This document shows positions 11,640-22,799 of a DNA stretch of 64,000 nt, one piece after another (positions within the stretch are counted from its first letter, which is position 1; each line of letters begins with the position of its first letter). This stretch comes from Chlorops oryzae. Lineage: Eukaryota > Arthropoda > Insecta > Diptera > Chloropidae. The DNA lies in assembly GCA_020466095.1 (NCBI GenBank), contig CM035807.1:61509812-61573811 (forward strand). The letters run 5' to 3'. The translations under genes and the position numbers were made by a program. A model generated the notes under the pieces. It saw only the letters and a program-made list of their open reading frames with translations, was not told the DNA's origin and did not search any database.

Positions 11640-12674
11640 GGGAGCTATACGCGTTTAAGAGTGCAAAATATTCAAATTTCTTGCGAGATGTTTTGCATAC
11701 TCTTAGGATGTACCTTAAACAAATATTCATGCTTTTAAATTTTAATATATTTAATAACATACTTTTGGAGTAAACAAAACTATAAAATCATATATTTTTC
11801 AACTTACCTTATTTCCTCATTCTTCGTTTATTTTACTGGAGCAAAAACTAAAGCAAAGATATTTATGGAAACTTGTTTAAGCAAAAAGCAAATTTTTTGA
11901 ATAGAATTTAACAAAAGTCTGTGGGGTAATAGCCCGATACTCTACTAATACACTTCACACCCCGTTTACTTCAAGTGTTGCAAAGCTCGTGTTTGTTTTG
12001 CCAAGCTTTTAAAAATTTAATAAATGAACCAGTTTGTTAAAAATTACGGAGCACCAGATGTTTGGTGAAGCGTTGCGCATGGTATTCCCGACCTGCGACC
12101 ACAACACTGCAGGTTCAAGCCCTATCAACAAGAACGGCTTGGCTGTGAAAATTTTTTTTTGTTTTTGGTTTTGGGAGTCGCAAAAAGACATGGCCGGAAA
12201 GGTCTATTTCGAGCATGATGATGATAAGTAAAAATCCGAATCCCTAAAATCACGAGATCCCCTTCAATTCTTTTAATTTGCATAGTGCGCTTTTAGTTTG
12301 GCGAAAGAACCGAGATTCTTCAACTGGCTCTTATCTTAATTTGATCAAATAATTATGAATTTAGGAGAAGGTTTTCCAAAACCAGACCAAGAGACCTGGG
12401 TTTAACCCTAGCCAAAACAATTGCTTTTTATTAATTAATTTCTATTATTCTCTTTGTTTTCGTTTTCACTCCAGCAGAATAAGCGAAGAATAAGGAAATG
12501 AGGTAAGCTGAAAAATATATATTTTAATATTTTTGTTTATTCCTAAAAGTACGTTATCAAATATGTTGAAATTAAAAGGCATGAATATATGCTGAAGACA
12601 CACCATAAGAGTATGCAACAAAACATATCGCAAGAAATTTCAATGTTTTGCGCTTTTAAACGCGTATAGCTCCC
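11640..12674. mobile_element. 1035-bp element with ~205-bp terminal inverted repeats
   Basis: The left end GGGAGCTATACGCGTTTAA at 11640 is repeated in reverse complement at the right end (TTAAACGCGTATAGCTCCC ending at 12674). Similarity between the arms continues for about 205 bp, to about 11843 and 12470, with moderate divergence. TA flanks both ends (11638-11639 and 12675-12676), which would fit a TA target duplication of a Tc1/mariner-type element, but this is only suggestive. The interior has no long coding frame; it includes a Pol III B-box-like GGTTCAAGCCC at 12112-12122. Confidence 0.75.
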
Positions 12675-12676
12675 TA

Positions 12677-13165
12677 ATATGACTTCCAGACTGTCAACTT
12701 TAAATCTGAATTTAGCTTCTTAAGTTGAATTTAGAAAATACCCTTTCAGACTGAAAATTCTGAGTTTACGAGCTCACACGCCTGTTCGAACTTAAATTAG
12801 ATGTTTGTTTTGATTGATCGAAAAGATAACGTAGTATAGTGGATAGGCCTCCGCCTTGGAACCCGAAAGGCTGAGGTTCGAATCCGGGCGCAGACAAGAT
12901 TAATTGGGGAGAAATATATTTTTATTTATTTTTATTATTAAAACAAACGAAAATTCATTTCACCTCTAAAGATTTGAAAAAAGAAGCAAACAGGTAATTT
13001 CATCGTTGTCAAAAAAGGTAGTGAAATGTAAGGGTTGCAGCAACGAATGCCTAAACTCATGAGTTTATTTCTGAATTTAGATACCCTAAACTCAGTTTAA
13101 ACTCACTACTAAAGTCTACTTAAGGTACTAAAATCTGTTTAACGCAGTAGTCTGGAAACCATATA
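12677..13165. mobile_element. Inverted-repeat element abutting the previous one
   Basis: The left end ATATGACTTCCAGACT and the right end AGTCTGGAAACCATAT are imperfect inverted repeats. Weaker pairing continues inward over roughly 100 bp of TTTAAACTGAGTTTA-like sequence on both sides. The element starts almost directly at the right end of the 1035-bp element. Its interior holds the tRNA-like sequence at 12826-12896. No protein coding is visible. Confidence 0.5.
12826..12896 (+). other. tRNA-like sequence (SINE or tRNA relic)
   Basis: A perfect A box TAGTATAGTGG lies at 12832-12842 and a perfect B box GGTTCGAATCC at 12875-12885, at normal tRNA spacing. The acceptor stem does not pair, the T stem pairs poorly, and no clean 7-base anticodon loop can be placed, so this is not a working tRNA gene. 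A tRNA-derived SINE head or tRNA pseudogene is the best reading; the following sequence is AT-rich (TTTTTATTTATTTTTATTATT). Confidence 0.45.
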
Positions 13166-14468
13166 ACGCTCCATTTTATCATAACAGTGTTTGAGAAAGA
13201 ATTGCTTGGCGTATCGAAGACTACATTCTGATAGCTGTTAGGAATACCCAGTCTCAACTAAAACATAGACATGGACCAAAATGTAGCCAAAAAAACTTTA
13301 ATAAAAATTTTTGCACGAATGCTTACCGATTACTCAAAAAACTAATGATGCAGTTCGATTCCCTGTATAGAGCAAGACCGCTCCCACCGACCCTGTCTTT
13401 TTGCCGACTACTACAGTGAAGTCTGCAATAGAAATACTACCCATACATGTTTTTGTTTCCACAACACAGTATTAAAAAAGTTTTTAGTCGTAAATAGCTC
13501 TAAAATGACCTTCAAACGATTTGTGCCACACTTAGGAATACATTTTTTTTTTTGCTCTAAATATTTTTCTTCTCTTCAGGGGAAGACCTTTTAGAAATTG
13601 GACGCGCTCCGATGTAAAATAGACACATAATTTTCCCCATACATTTTTGAGCCGGTCTACTATATATGCAAAACAGCATATAAAAAAATTTATTTTTTGG
13701 AAGACTGCGGAAATAATTAGACACGGTAGCAGCAATTAAAATTTGTACATTAATAAAACTCCACTCTGAACTCTGTTCATCTATACTCTACCCATAATGC
13801 AATCAAAGACAAGGTACACACCCGTAAGCTTTGCGTTACAAACCATTTAAATGGCTAAACATCAAACAAAGTTGGAGAGTTTGCACACTTATATTTATAT
13901 TTAAAATTAACCACAACATTGCGCAGAGATATCTAACAAACAGCATCCGGAATGGCAAAAACGCCCTTCAACATTAAGTAAAAAATCTTTATGATTTGAA
14001 CGCCCGTCTTCAGAGAACAACGGCTGCGTAGAATACTTTAATAAAAAGGGATGTAATTCTATTTAACTCTTCCACAATTTTTAAAAACTTAGCAAAATGA
14101 GATAAGATTTAAAAATGAATGCGAAACATTTAAATCAAAAAACTCAATGTAAAATTGGTATAAATTAAAAATTGATTATGAATTTTCTATTGTGCATCAA
14201 CAGATATTTACTGACACCAATTAAAGTACCTGGAGAAAGTGGGTCTACCCTGGGGAGTTGTCCCCGGAGGACACTAAAAGTACCTTGGGCTCCTCCCTCT
14301 TAATTTTCGTACACATGGGCTCAACTGACGCATTTAACATTGGGTAAACATTGGATAACTACCCATAGTTCTTGCACATATGATTTAAACCAGGGACTGC
14401 TGGGTAGATTTTCGGTCAATTTGTTAATTTGCAAATTTAATTAAAAATGATTCATTTGTTTGGTTTTT
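13166..14468. other. No gene recognised
   Basis: AT-rich sequence without a sustained coding frame. A GTTCGATTCC B-box-like string at about 13352 has no matching A box. Nothing else could be supported. Confidence 0.5.
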
Positions 14469-14513
14469 ATACCCAGCGTAAGCGGGGTATATTAGTTTTG
14501 TGCGAATCTTGTT
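14469..14513 (+). mobile_element. 45-bp DINE-1-like 5' end fragment
   Basis: Only the first 45 bases of the family (TATACCCAGCGTAAGCGGGG up to GTGCGAATCTTG) are present. The fragment lies 33 bp upstream of the full copy that begins with the same sequence. It may be a target-site insertion into an older copy or a 5'-end duplication. Confidence 0.7.
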
Positions 14514-14546
14514 TTTTTTTGCTTTTGTCCTAAGTATTTCTGTTTA

Positions 14547-15558
14547 TTATACCCAGCGTAAGCGGGGTATATAAGTTTTGTGCGAATCTTGTAACAGGGA
14601 GAACTAATCTCCGGATATATAGACATATATATAGAAATGATCACGATCCGTCCGTCCGTCCGTCCGTCCGTCTGTCCGTCCGTCCGTGGTCGGATCTTCT
14701 TCAAAACGGCTGGACCAATCAAGTCGAAATTTGGCACACAGGTATATCGGGATCCGAGTATGAGCCTAAGTAAAAATGGGAGACATCCGCCCACTGCCAC
14801 GCCCACAAATGAATATAATGTGTTTTCAGTAAAATGCTTGTAACTTGCGAACCACTCAACACATTCCATTGATATTTGGTGTATTGGTAAACAACAAAAA
14901 AGAACATATCCGGAAAAAAAATGGAGGCCGCCCTCCTTGAGCCACGCCCACAAATAAGCCCTCAAATAAGGGCTTATCGTAACTTATGAAGTAAAAGGCG
15001 TAGAAGCTTCAAATTCGCAACATAGGTTTAGCAAGGCGAATGAAAGGTGTAGGAAAAAAATTTATATGGCCCGCCCACTGCCACGCCCACAAATGGAGAT
15101 TTTTCGTTACTTCCGAATTAATAGGCGTAGACGATTCAAATTCGCCACATAGGTTGGCCAAGGCAAATTAAAGGTGTAGCGAAAAATTTAATTGGTCCGC
15201 CCCCTGCCACGCCCACAAATGAAGATTTTTTTTGACTTCCGAAGTAAAAGGCGTAGAAGCTTCAAATTCGCAACATAGGTTGACCAAGGCGAATGAAAGG
15301 TGTAGGAAAAAATTTTTTGTTGCCCGCCCACTGCCACGCCCAAATATAAAGATTTTTCGTAACTTCCGAAGTAAAAGGCGTAGAAGCTTCAAATTCGCAA
15401 CATAGGTTCACAAAGGCGAATGAAATGTGTAGGGAAATAATTTATTTTGCCCTTCCACTGCCACGCCCACAAATGGAGAAGCAAAACATAGTGCGCTCAT
15501 AATGTCGGGACGCTGGGTATTTCAAAGTCGGGCTTGACCGACCTAAGCTTTCTTACTT
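14547..15558 (+). mobile_element. DINE-1-like Helentron element (plus)
   Basis: Starts ATTATACCCAGCGTAAGCGG and ends GACCTAAGCTTTCTTACTTG. Next to the 5' end is a CCGT microsatellite (14646-14690). The 3' half is a tandem array of about 126-bp units, each with CGTAACTTCCGAA, GGCGTAGAAGCTTCAAATTC and CCACGCCCACAAAT. It has no coding capacity; long frames here, including one on the minus strand over 14492-14965, come from repeat composition. It is non-autonomous and would need the Rep/helicase of a full Helentron (family knowledge). Confidence 0.85.
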
Positions 15559-15564
15559 GTTTTT

Positions 15565-15660
15565 TTTTTAAATTTCTCGCCTCGGCCGACTCTCGAACCG
15601 CTAACCTTTGGGTTTGTCAGTCGAAATCTTAACCTCACCGTTAAAGAAGCAAACCAAATG
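15565..15660 (-). other. Possible tRNA-derived SINE, minus strand
   Basis: On the minus strand a B-box-like GGTTCGAGAGTC is preceded by an A-box-like segment (ACGGTGAGGTTAAG) at tRNA spacing and followed by a poly(A)-like tail (AAATTTAAAAAAAAAAC). Both boxes are imperfect and the cloverleaf is not convincing. It directly adjoins the 3' end of the DINE-1-like element. Confidence 0.3.
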
Positions 15661-16395
15661 GAATAAATATAAAAATAAAAATTAAAAATGAAATTATAAA
15701 AAAATGCTAACAAATCGAGGGAAATTTTTTGTTTGTTTTTAAAATCAACTCCTAGAAAACTATATTTAAATATATAGGAACATAAAAAACCATAGGTTTA
15801 AAACAAATTCTTGCAACCCTAGCCTCACTTTTGCAATTAATAAAAAAATTTTTTTTTAAATTTAACCTGAGTAGGAATACAAATTGTTTTTGAATTTTTC
15901 AGACAAGGCCGAGAGCCTTATTTGTTTCAATAATTTGCAAACATTAACTTTACGTCGGCATAATGGTTGATATCACAGTGAGCATGAAAACTTAATGCCT
16001 GACGACCAAATCTTAAAACTAAATGAGCTTAAACTAGAATCTTTTCCAAAGCTTAAAAGTGAACGTGAGCTAAATTTGCAAGAGGACAACAGTTCGACAC
16101 GAAAAGCTTAAGGCATCATAAGTTGCTTAGTAGTTTGGCATAAGCAATTAAAGCCAGCCTTTTTTCTGATAACGCGTTCTTGAAAGACCTCGCTGTTTCC
16201 GTATTGGAATGATTTGGTCAACTGATTGGAGAAGTTCACCGAGACATGTTGTAAGTCTTTCCAAAACTCATATGTGGTCACCTTTATCTGAAAACAAAAG
16301 GCAATGTGCTGCATTTATGAATTTCTCCTACAAGGTGACTCAATGCAACTGAAAAGAAACGGCCAGCGGAAACCGCTAACAGATACAGTTCAGCG
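15661..16395. other. No gene recognised
   Basis: AT-rich sequence with no sustained frame, no known domain and no clear repeat boundary. Confidence 0.5.
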
Positions 16396-17080
16396 ATTAC
16401 AATGACAACACTAAACCAATCATAAGCTTATTCGCAGCCTGATCGCAAATAACAGGAACATTGAGCACAAACACGGTGTATGCATTTGCAGGGACAAGCA
16501 GGCAACAACAAAAATATCACACGGCAGGAGACGAAAGAGATATTTCAGCGACTACTGTTGTGAGGCAATTGCAAACAATGAGAAGAACAAGAAAGAAATC
16601 AGATAATAAACACCAAATTTATGTCACACGCGGATCGATTGAGCAATATCAATAAATCGAAGTAAGCAAAGCAGAGCTGAAGTAATCGAAGCAAAAACGC
16701 AAGCTGGCGTTTTGACACATATTGCATTGGCACGCTGGCCACAGCGCAGCACAGGTGACCAAATAGCCAAATATGCTGAGTTGGATATGTGTCACAGCGC
16801 GGCACAGGTGACCCCATAAATATCCAAATATGCTGAGTTGGATATGTGTCACCAGAAACACAGCAGAAAATTAGTGACCTTCGACACTGTTATGGTAGCA
16901 GCGATCAGTGAAGGCAGAGGCAGCGTTTTCTATATAAAAGATGTTGATCAACCAATGTTCTGGGAGTCTGCGGTAGTCTACAGTCTGGAATCGTCGCTTC
17001 AGTCAGTCATCGTTAAACTAAGTTAAGTTAAAATAATGTATAATTAAATAAGTAGTCAATAAAGACTGTTTAAAAGGGAT
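16396..17080 (+). repeat. LTR-like sequence 1
   Basis: Starts around TGACAACACTAAACCAATC. It contains GTGTATGCATTTGCAGGGAC, shared with the second sequence at about 17210, a TATA-like TCTATATAAAAG at about 16929, and a polyadenylation-like AATAAAG at about 17059. This promoter and poly(A) arrangement and the lack of coding sequence suggest a solo LTR. The exact ends and family are unknown. Confidence 0.4.
16740..16850 (+). repeat. 53-bp tandem repeat, two units
   Basis: The unit CACAGCGC(A/G)GCACAGGTGACC followed by AATATGCTGAGTTGGATATG starts at 16740 and again at 16793. The second unit is a few bases longer. It lies inside LTR-like sequence 1 and is not present in LTR-like sequence 2. Confidence 0.85.
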
Positions 17081-17124
17081 TCAACGCGTTTTCTTGGAGA
17101 GGACCAGGATCAGAAGGAAAAGTC

Positions 17125-17590
17125 TTAACACTACAACGACAACACTAAAACGAGCATAAGCTAAATCGCATCCTGATTGCTGCAAATAACAATAACACTA
17201 GGCACAAACATGGTGTATGCATTTGCAGGGACAAGCAAGCAACAACAAAAATATCACACAACAGCAGACAATACAAGAAGTTACACAACAGCGAGAAGTC
17301 ATTTTGGCAAACAAAAACAACAATATGGCATAGCAGCGCCTAAGGTGCACTTTCAGATGTATGCTGAATTGTAAATAATGCAAGAAAATCTGGAATAATC
17401 GTTGCGATTTCCAACATTGCAGTATCAGCAATATTGCTCTATAAAAACAAAGCTCCAACCATTGAAGAAGGACTTCTGCGAGCGTACTCACCAAAGGGCC
17501 ACGACGGAGAAGTTATAAGAGTAGTCATAAATAATAACTGAAAACTTGTATTGGATTTCAATTAAATAAAGGAATATAAAATTAACACCC
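17125..17590 (+). repeat. LTR-like sequence 2
   Basis: Related to 16396-17080 over its first 150 bases (ACAACACTAAA, CATAAGCT, GTGTATGCATTTGCAGGGAC, AACAACAAAAATATCACAC). Further on it has its own TATA-like CTCTATAAAAAC at about 17434 and a terminal AATAAAGG at about 17563. The middle and 3' parts differ from sequence 1, so they may be two subfamilies of one LTR. Confidence 0.4.
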
Positions 17591-19367
17591 TTAACGTTAC
17601 TTTTGTTTGTTAAAAAGACACCAATTTTTTCAGGACAGTGAACTTGCCTGACGTGCGTACCTACATAAGTGCCACGGCGTAAGACAATTACACCGTAGGA
17701 TATAGCATTAATTGGCGCTTTTTTAACATTGATATCTCAATACAGCTAAGCGGAACTGTTTTCAGTTTTAAAAAGTAGTGAAGTCACATACCGATTACCT
17801 GTATCCTGTGAGCATATCTACGTTGATATTTTATATAATCGTTAGGAAATAAATGCTGTATGTACACTTTCAGTATTTTCATTTCAAATTTATTGGCAGT
17901 GAAAACAATTGTTTTAAAAAGCAAGAATAATTAGCCGAAACGGAACTGTCTCCAGTTTTAAAAATTGGCAAAGTCACTTACCAAAGAATCGAAATAATCT
18001 ATAACTGCTTTTTTGTTTGCAAATTTTACCGATTTAATTGAATTATTTGTTTCGATTTCTAATTTTTAACAAGTTTGAAATGTTTGTACAAGTCAAAAAA
18101 TTTTTGTTAAACTGGTTATCTTAAAACAATTTTATTTCAAAAACGCAACATTTAAAAACCCCAAGAGCACAGAATAAAACATCAATCGACTTTTCCAGTG
18201 GCGAAGAATAAATAAAATGTTTTCAACCCGAGGCAGAAGAAATAAAGAAGATCGACAAAAAGAAAATATTCACAAAAATATGGTGGTTACAAAAAGCTTT
18301 GAATAAGAATATTTTCGTCCAAAATCCTTGCTGTTACCGATGAATTGCAATATTTTTGTGAGATCGAAATAAGAATAGCTCGCTTTTTTGCACACATTTC
18401 AGAAAAATGAGTAATTCAGAGAATAAACTGCATAATAAATTAAGCAAACGGTTTTCTAATCATAGTCAGAATAAATTCAAAATGAAAAGCCACTTAGATA
18501 TCAATTATCAGCGCAAATTGATATATAGCCAAGTATAATTTGTATTAAGGGATCAGAAATAATATGCTTTGTTTCAAAAGGTCAGAATAAGACATAAGAC
18601 CTTCTTTGAGGATTAATATGGGCTCCGGATATCCTTCAACTACTGTGGTGGAATATTTTGACATATATGCTGGGGTGGTGGTTAATTTTACCTCTTAGAA
18701 AATTTTGCCAAAACAAAATTTTTTTAAATCTACTTGTTTAAAACTGGGATAAGATGGCACATAGTAATATGAATGAAGTTACAAAATTAAGAAATTTAAC
18801 TAATAGTTAAACAAAACAAGCGATTCATTTCATTTTCTATTTAGTAAAAGGTACTTTTCAAAAGGCTAAACCAGAGCAAAAAAAAAAAGTTATAAAAAAA
18901 AAAAAAAAATAAGTGTCCAACGCTCACCGTGCGGCCCACGTCGATCGCACAGTGTCACGAAATCGAAACAACAACAAAATGCTCTTACCAACCTCCACTC
19001 CATGCGCTTAGACATGTTCACCCGCACTCCGCACATATCAGATCCAGGAAATTCGTTGCCCCTTCAGCCTAAAAACTTCTCGAACACACATAAACAGCTT
19101 CAATGTCAACGGTTTCGGCTCTTATTGCAAGTCTTACCTCTTTAGCAATAGCAGCATCACAAAATGAAGAAACATCCGTGAGACTAGCAAGCATTACGTC
19201 TATCACAGAAGAAGAATTCAGCAAACAAAATGAAGCCAAAATTGCTGCTCAAACTGCTGCTCAGAGCTCAAGCGTGCGCTCTGTACAAATAAATGCTAGC
19301 GCCGCCATCGCTATTGCTAAGAATTTTGGCGTTCACGGAAAGCAAAAGACAAAAGGCAGTGCAAATA
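17591..19367. other. No gene recognised; one unassigned ORF
   Basis: Mostly AT-rich. A short phrase GGAACTGT followed by CAGTTTTAAAAA and GTCAC recurs near 17752 and 17942. An A-rich run sits at 18880-18910. An open frame at 19103-19381 would encode 92 residues rich in Ala, Ser and Ile (MSTVSALIASLTSLAIAASQ); I recognise no family and composition alone could explain it. Confidence 0.35.
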
Positions 19368-19990
19368 TCATCTGTCGCTAATAATCTGTTCGTCAAAACT
19401 TACAAAATATGGCGACGTGCCTAGTACTTCATGTTGCGCTGTACTAATGCAGCATCCAACTTTTCCTAAATTAGTGTTCCATGTTCTATGATTTTCTGAT
19501 ACAAAGGCGCATAAAGACGTTTCTAATGAATTAATTAATTCTTTCAGCGGGATTTGCTTGGGGATGAGATGTGCAGTAAAAAGCGCAGCTGACCTCCATA
19601 TTTTTCGCACAGCGACTCTAATTCTCTACTGTTTAACTGAGGGCCGTTGTCACATATAATGGATTCTGGTACCTCAAATAACAAAAAGACGTTTTCTTTT
19701 TAATGTCTACAGATTCCCTTGGACGTTGCCGTTCTCAATGCAAAAAGTACAGAAAATTTTGTAAAATGATCTACCACGGTCAAAACATACGAATTTCCCT
19801 GGGTTGTCCTTTCTAAAGGACCAATCAAGTCTACACACATCATCTGCGATGACTCGACGTCAGTCGACCGTTCCTCCATACAACCTGCTGGCTTCTATTG
19901 TCTTGCTTAACCCTTTGACTCACTCTACAACCCCTTACATATCTAACCACATCTTTTTTCATTTTTGGCCGATAATATTATAAATTATAA
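19368..19990 (-). pseudogene. Gypsy integrase relic (Gypsy-C)
   Basis: On the minus strand, starting near 19840, translation shows VDLIGPLERTTQGNSYVLTV and DHFTKF, then FEVPESIICDNGPQ with the second catalytic Asp (about 19660), and finally ENHRTWNTNLGKVGC and AQHEVLGTSPYFVSF. These are Ty3/Gypsy integrase core motifs in order. Frameshifts separate the blocks. No RT or LTR of this element is found nearby, so only the integrase end survives. Confidence 0.8.
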
Positions 19991-20250
19991 ATAAACATAA
20001 AAGTCTCAACATCCCAAAAATTTGATCATAAACATTGCGTTCAATCTTACATGAAAAATTTTGCAAACTAGTGACGAGATTTTTCACAAAGCCAACAAGA
20101 AACAAATTTTTGAGATCCTAGAAAAGAATTACTTTCCAAAAACTACAAAAAAGGTTTAATCAACAAATATTACAAAGAGAGAAAAACGAACGCAGACATT
20201 GAACCAAAAATATAAAAAGCAATATCTTACATACCGGGATTAATGGAGAA
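19985..20250 (+). pseudogene. Penelope-like element, RT C-terminal part (left of BEL-2)
   Basis: Translation on the plus strand, through at least one frameshift, gives INIAFNLT, TSDEIFHKANKKQIFEILEK, NYFPKTTKKGLINKYYKERK and ISYIPGLMEK. This is the region between RT and GIY-YIG endonuclease in Penelope-like elements. The frame runs directly into the sequence after BEL-2 (EKFKNSKLYNKYRYN at 29701), which shows that both pieces were one element before BEL-2 inserted. Confidence 0.8.
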
Positions 20251-21008
20251 TCTTTAAGATCACTGCGTCGAACACCGTGCGACAAAGATTGTCCGTAGGC
20301 GACTTCTTCTCGTCGATTGCGGTGCGACAAAGCTAGTCCATTAGGCGACAATCTAAACCCGTCGAAAGGTACGCATCAACAGCGATCTTCAAGCCGAGCC
20401 TTAGCCTGGAAAAAGGTCTAGAGAGGATTTTCCACAGCCGTTCCATGGAGCCCTTCCTCGCGGCCTTTCCGTCCTTCCAAGCGGCAATGAAAGATGTTTC
20501 AAGCGAACGAAATGGACATTTGTTCGGCAGTGTTTCATTTGATCCGACCTCTTTACGCTCTCGCGGTCACCTGTGACTTTTTTAATATCCCTATTGTGAA
20601 ACTCTCAAGCTCAATTACAGTGTTATTTGATTTCAATAATAACACAGGGCAACAATTTAGCATTTCTTCCTACTAATATTACTTTAAAATTTCGTTGATT
20701 CCGGATGAACGTCTGATATTTTTCAAATGCAAGCACTGCAAATAAGACACCAAAATTTTCTGCCACATTTGAATAAAATGTGCCCAAAAAAAATGTAGGT
20801 GGAAGAATCTTTTTTCGCGGTTTTCTCGAAAACTGGAGCTGGTAGGGGAAAAGTGAGGACAGATTTGATTTCAGCGACGTTAAACTAGTAGGATTCCGTT
20901 TAAAAACCTCATGTCACAGAACCACTGTTGCCCCGTGTAATCTTGTTTTTATTTTTAATTTGAAATAACTGTGTTTCTTTCAACCACCCCCTCTAATCGG
21001 AAGAAACA
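20251..21008 (+). repeat. BEL-2 5' LTR
   Basis: Matches the 3' LTR from TTTAAGATCACTG through CTAATCGGAAGAAACA. The expected first bases TG read TC here. It is longer than the 3' LTR (758 versus 474 bp) because a MITE was inserted at 20643-20937. Immediately after it, TTTTGGTCCTTCGAGCC is a plausible primer-binding site of the type seen in BEL elements. Confidence 0.88.
20643..20937. mobile_element. 295-bp MITE inside the 5' LTR
   Basis: The 3' LTR reads CAATAATAATCTTG without interruption, whereas in the 5' LTR the same site is split by 295 bp. The insert starts CACAGGGCAACA and ends TGTTGCCCCGTG (12-bp inverted repeats with one mismatch), flanked by TAA on both sides (20640-20642 and 20938-20940). 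A 3-bp TAA duplication would fit PIF/Harbinger, but the termini differ from the Harbinger element at 50464. CACTA-type elements are an alternative. Confidence 0.85.
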
Positions 21009-22799
21009 TTTTGGTCCTTCGAGCCGAATTAAGACCTCGTGCCGCGTAATTAAAAGAAAAATATATATATAATTCCCCCCGCTCTGTTGAGAAGGCACTC
21101 CATCACCCTAGCTACCAACGGTTTTTATGTAAGTGAGTGATCCACTTTATATATATAAATAGATTTCTATATAATTCATATATATCGAATTGCGAATAAA
21201 TATCCCAAGTGCAAGCGCGAAGTCAGTGATTTGCTCTTTTGTTCCGCTTTTTTGTCGTTTCCCTACAAAAAAAACCCCTCGTTTGTCGCGCCACAAGCAC
21301 AAACTTTTTAAATTTTTTTGTAAAAGACTATTGACCAACTTTCTAAATCTCGTTAGAAAAAACACGTTCAAAAACACAAAATTTACATTTTCCCGACGAC
21401 AAATTCAAATTGAAAATCAACTCAAAACTCGTTGCCAACGGCAAATCATTAAAAAGAAACAGGAAAAGAAGAGCAAATCAAATCAAAAAAAAAATCACTT
21501 TAATTTCGTTCATTGACACGAAAAATTAATTCGTTTTTTCCTATTACACTTGCCGGCTGCAATTTAGCATTTTCGGTTTTTACAAAACCGTTCGCCGTTG
21601 ATTGCATCGCGCTAAAAAAAAACAAAAAACATTAAGCAAACGAAAAGAAGCAGATCGACGTCGCTTGTCGAGCTTCAATTCAAATCTAGAAATAGAATTG
21701 CGTGAAAAGCCTAAACGCCCTCAGTGCGTGTTAGATCGTTTGATTTCATCAGCCAATCAGGTCAAGTCGTTAAAAATAAAATTCTTCATACATTTTTAAG
21801 CTAATCAGAGCGTGAAGTCTAAAAATAGAATTTTTGATAGACGCGCTTGAGGTGACCATCGGTCGGAAGAAGAAGCAAATCGGTTTAAGTCCCGAATTTA
21901 TTAATATTCGCATTCCTAATATTCGGGTGTCGGGTTGCTTATTTTTATTTATAATTGTCCATATTTTTTTGGTATTTTTGTAAATTGTAAACTTTTTACG
22001 TATATATATTTTTTGGTGTTCACATACATTTAAAATTTTTTTTTTTAACGCGATTCGCCCGACAGTGGTTAACCCGCGCAACGTTTTTTTTTCGTCTCGT
22101 TCTTGCAACATTTAATTTGTGTTTTTTGGTAGGCACGCCCAATCGGACACTCTGAATTTTCAATCCAATATTTACAGAGTCACCCATTCCGGAATTTTTC
22201 TTCGGAGTCAACGGACTGTCACGCCCCTTTCCAATTGTTTTTTTTTTGTTCTCACGTCTTCCTCATCTGACACGCCCATTTTTTGCATTTTCAGCTCTCC
22301 TATTGTTTAGAAAACAAATTTAAATATTCAGTTCGGGGTGCGTGTTGCGGAAATTTAATTTAGCGCCCCCTGCATTATACATATTGATTTATTAGAACAA
22401 TTTATAGATTAATATTTATAATTTCTTATATGTTCTGATTTTTATAATTTTTTATCTCCACCATTCACTCATTTTATCTCCACCAACGCGTTTCGGTGCA
22501 AGCAATTTTTCCTTTGTGCTCTGCGTACTTAAGGTGATCATAAGTCCGAAGAGATTAAAATCAGTGTCAGTCCCGAAATTTATAGATATTCGCATTCCTA
22601 TTGCGAATTTCCTATTGAGAATTTCCCGGTGTTCACTCGTTCATAGATTATTTCTCTAATGAACTTCGAACAAGCCTTCTCTCGAATTTTTTTATTTTTG
22701 TCGTGTACTGAAAAAAAAGAAATACCATGGCTAACCTCCGATTCGGCAAACCCTAGATAGGCAACCACCGTAACTGAATTTATTCGTTAAGCAAACAAC
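21009..22799 (+). other. BEL-2 5' leader
   Basis: This 1.8-kb non-coding stretch between LTR and gag is AT-rich with several short frames that show no family. It contains a direct repeat: 21845-21930 and 22527-22610 share AGGTGA(C/T)CAT, CGAAGA-like purine tracts, GTCCCGAA and ATATTCGCATTCCTA. The first recognisable gag codon is the ATG at 22800. Confidence 0.6.

Noticed and set aside
12034..12231. 65-residue open frame in the 1035-bp inverted-repeat element
   Set aside because: Short, no start context, and it covers the B-box-like string and a T-rich run; not supported as a gene.
13340..13400. B-box-like GTTCGATTCC suggesting a tRNA
   Set aside because: No A box at the right distance upstream and no cloverleaf.
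14492..14965. 157-residue minus-strand open frame
   Set aside because: Lies within the DINE-1-like element and reads through the CCGT microsatellite and conserved repeat sequence; the same frame recurs at 32500-32823, as expected from repeat copies, and no domain is seen.
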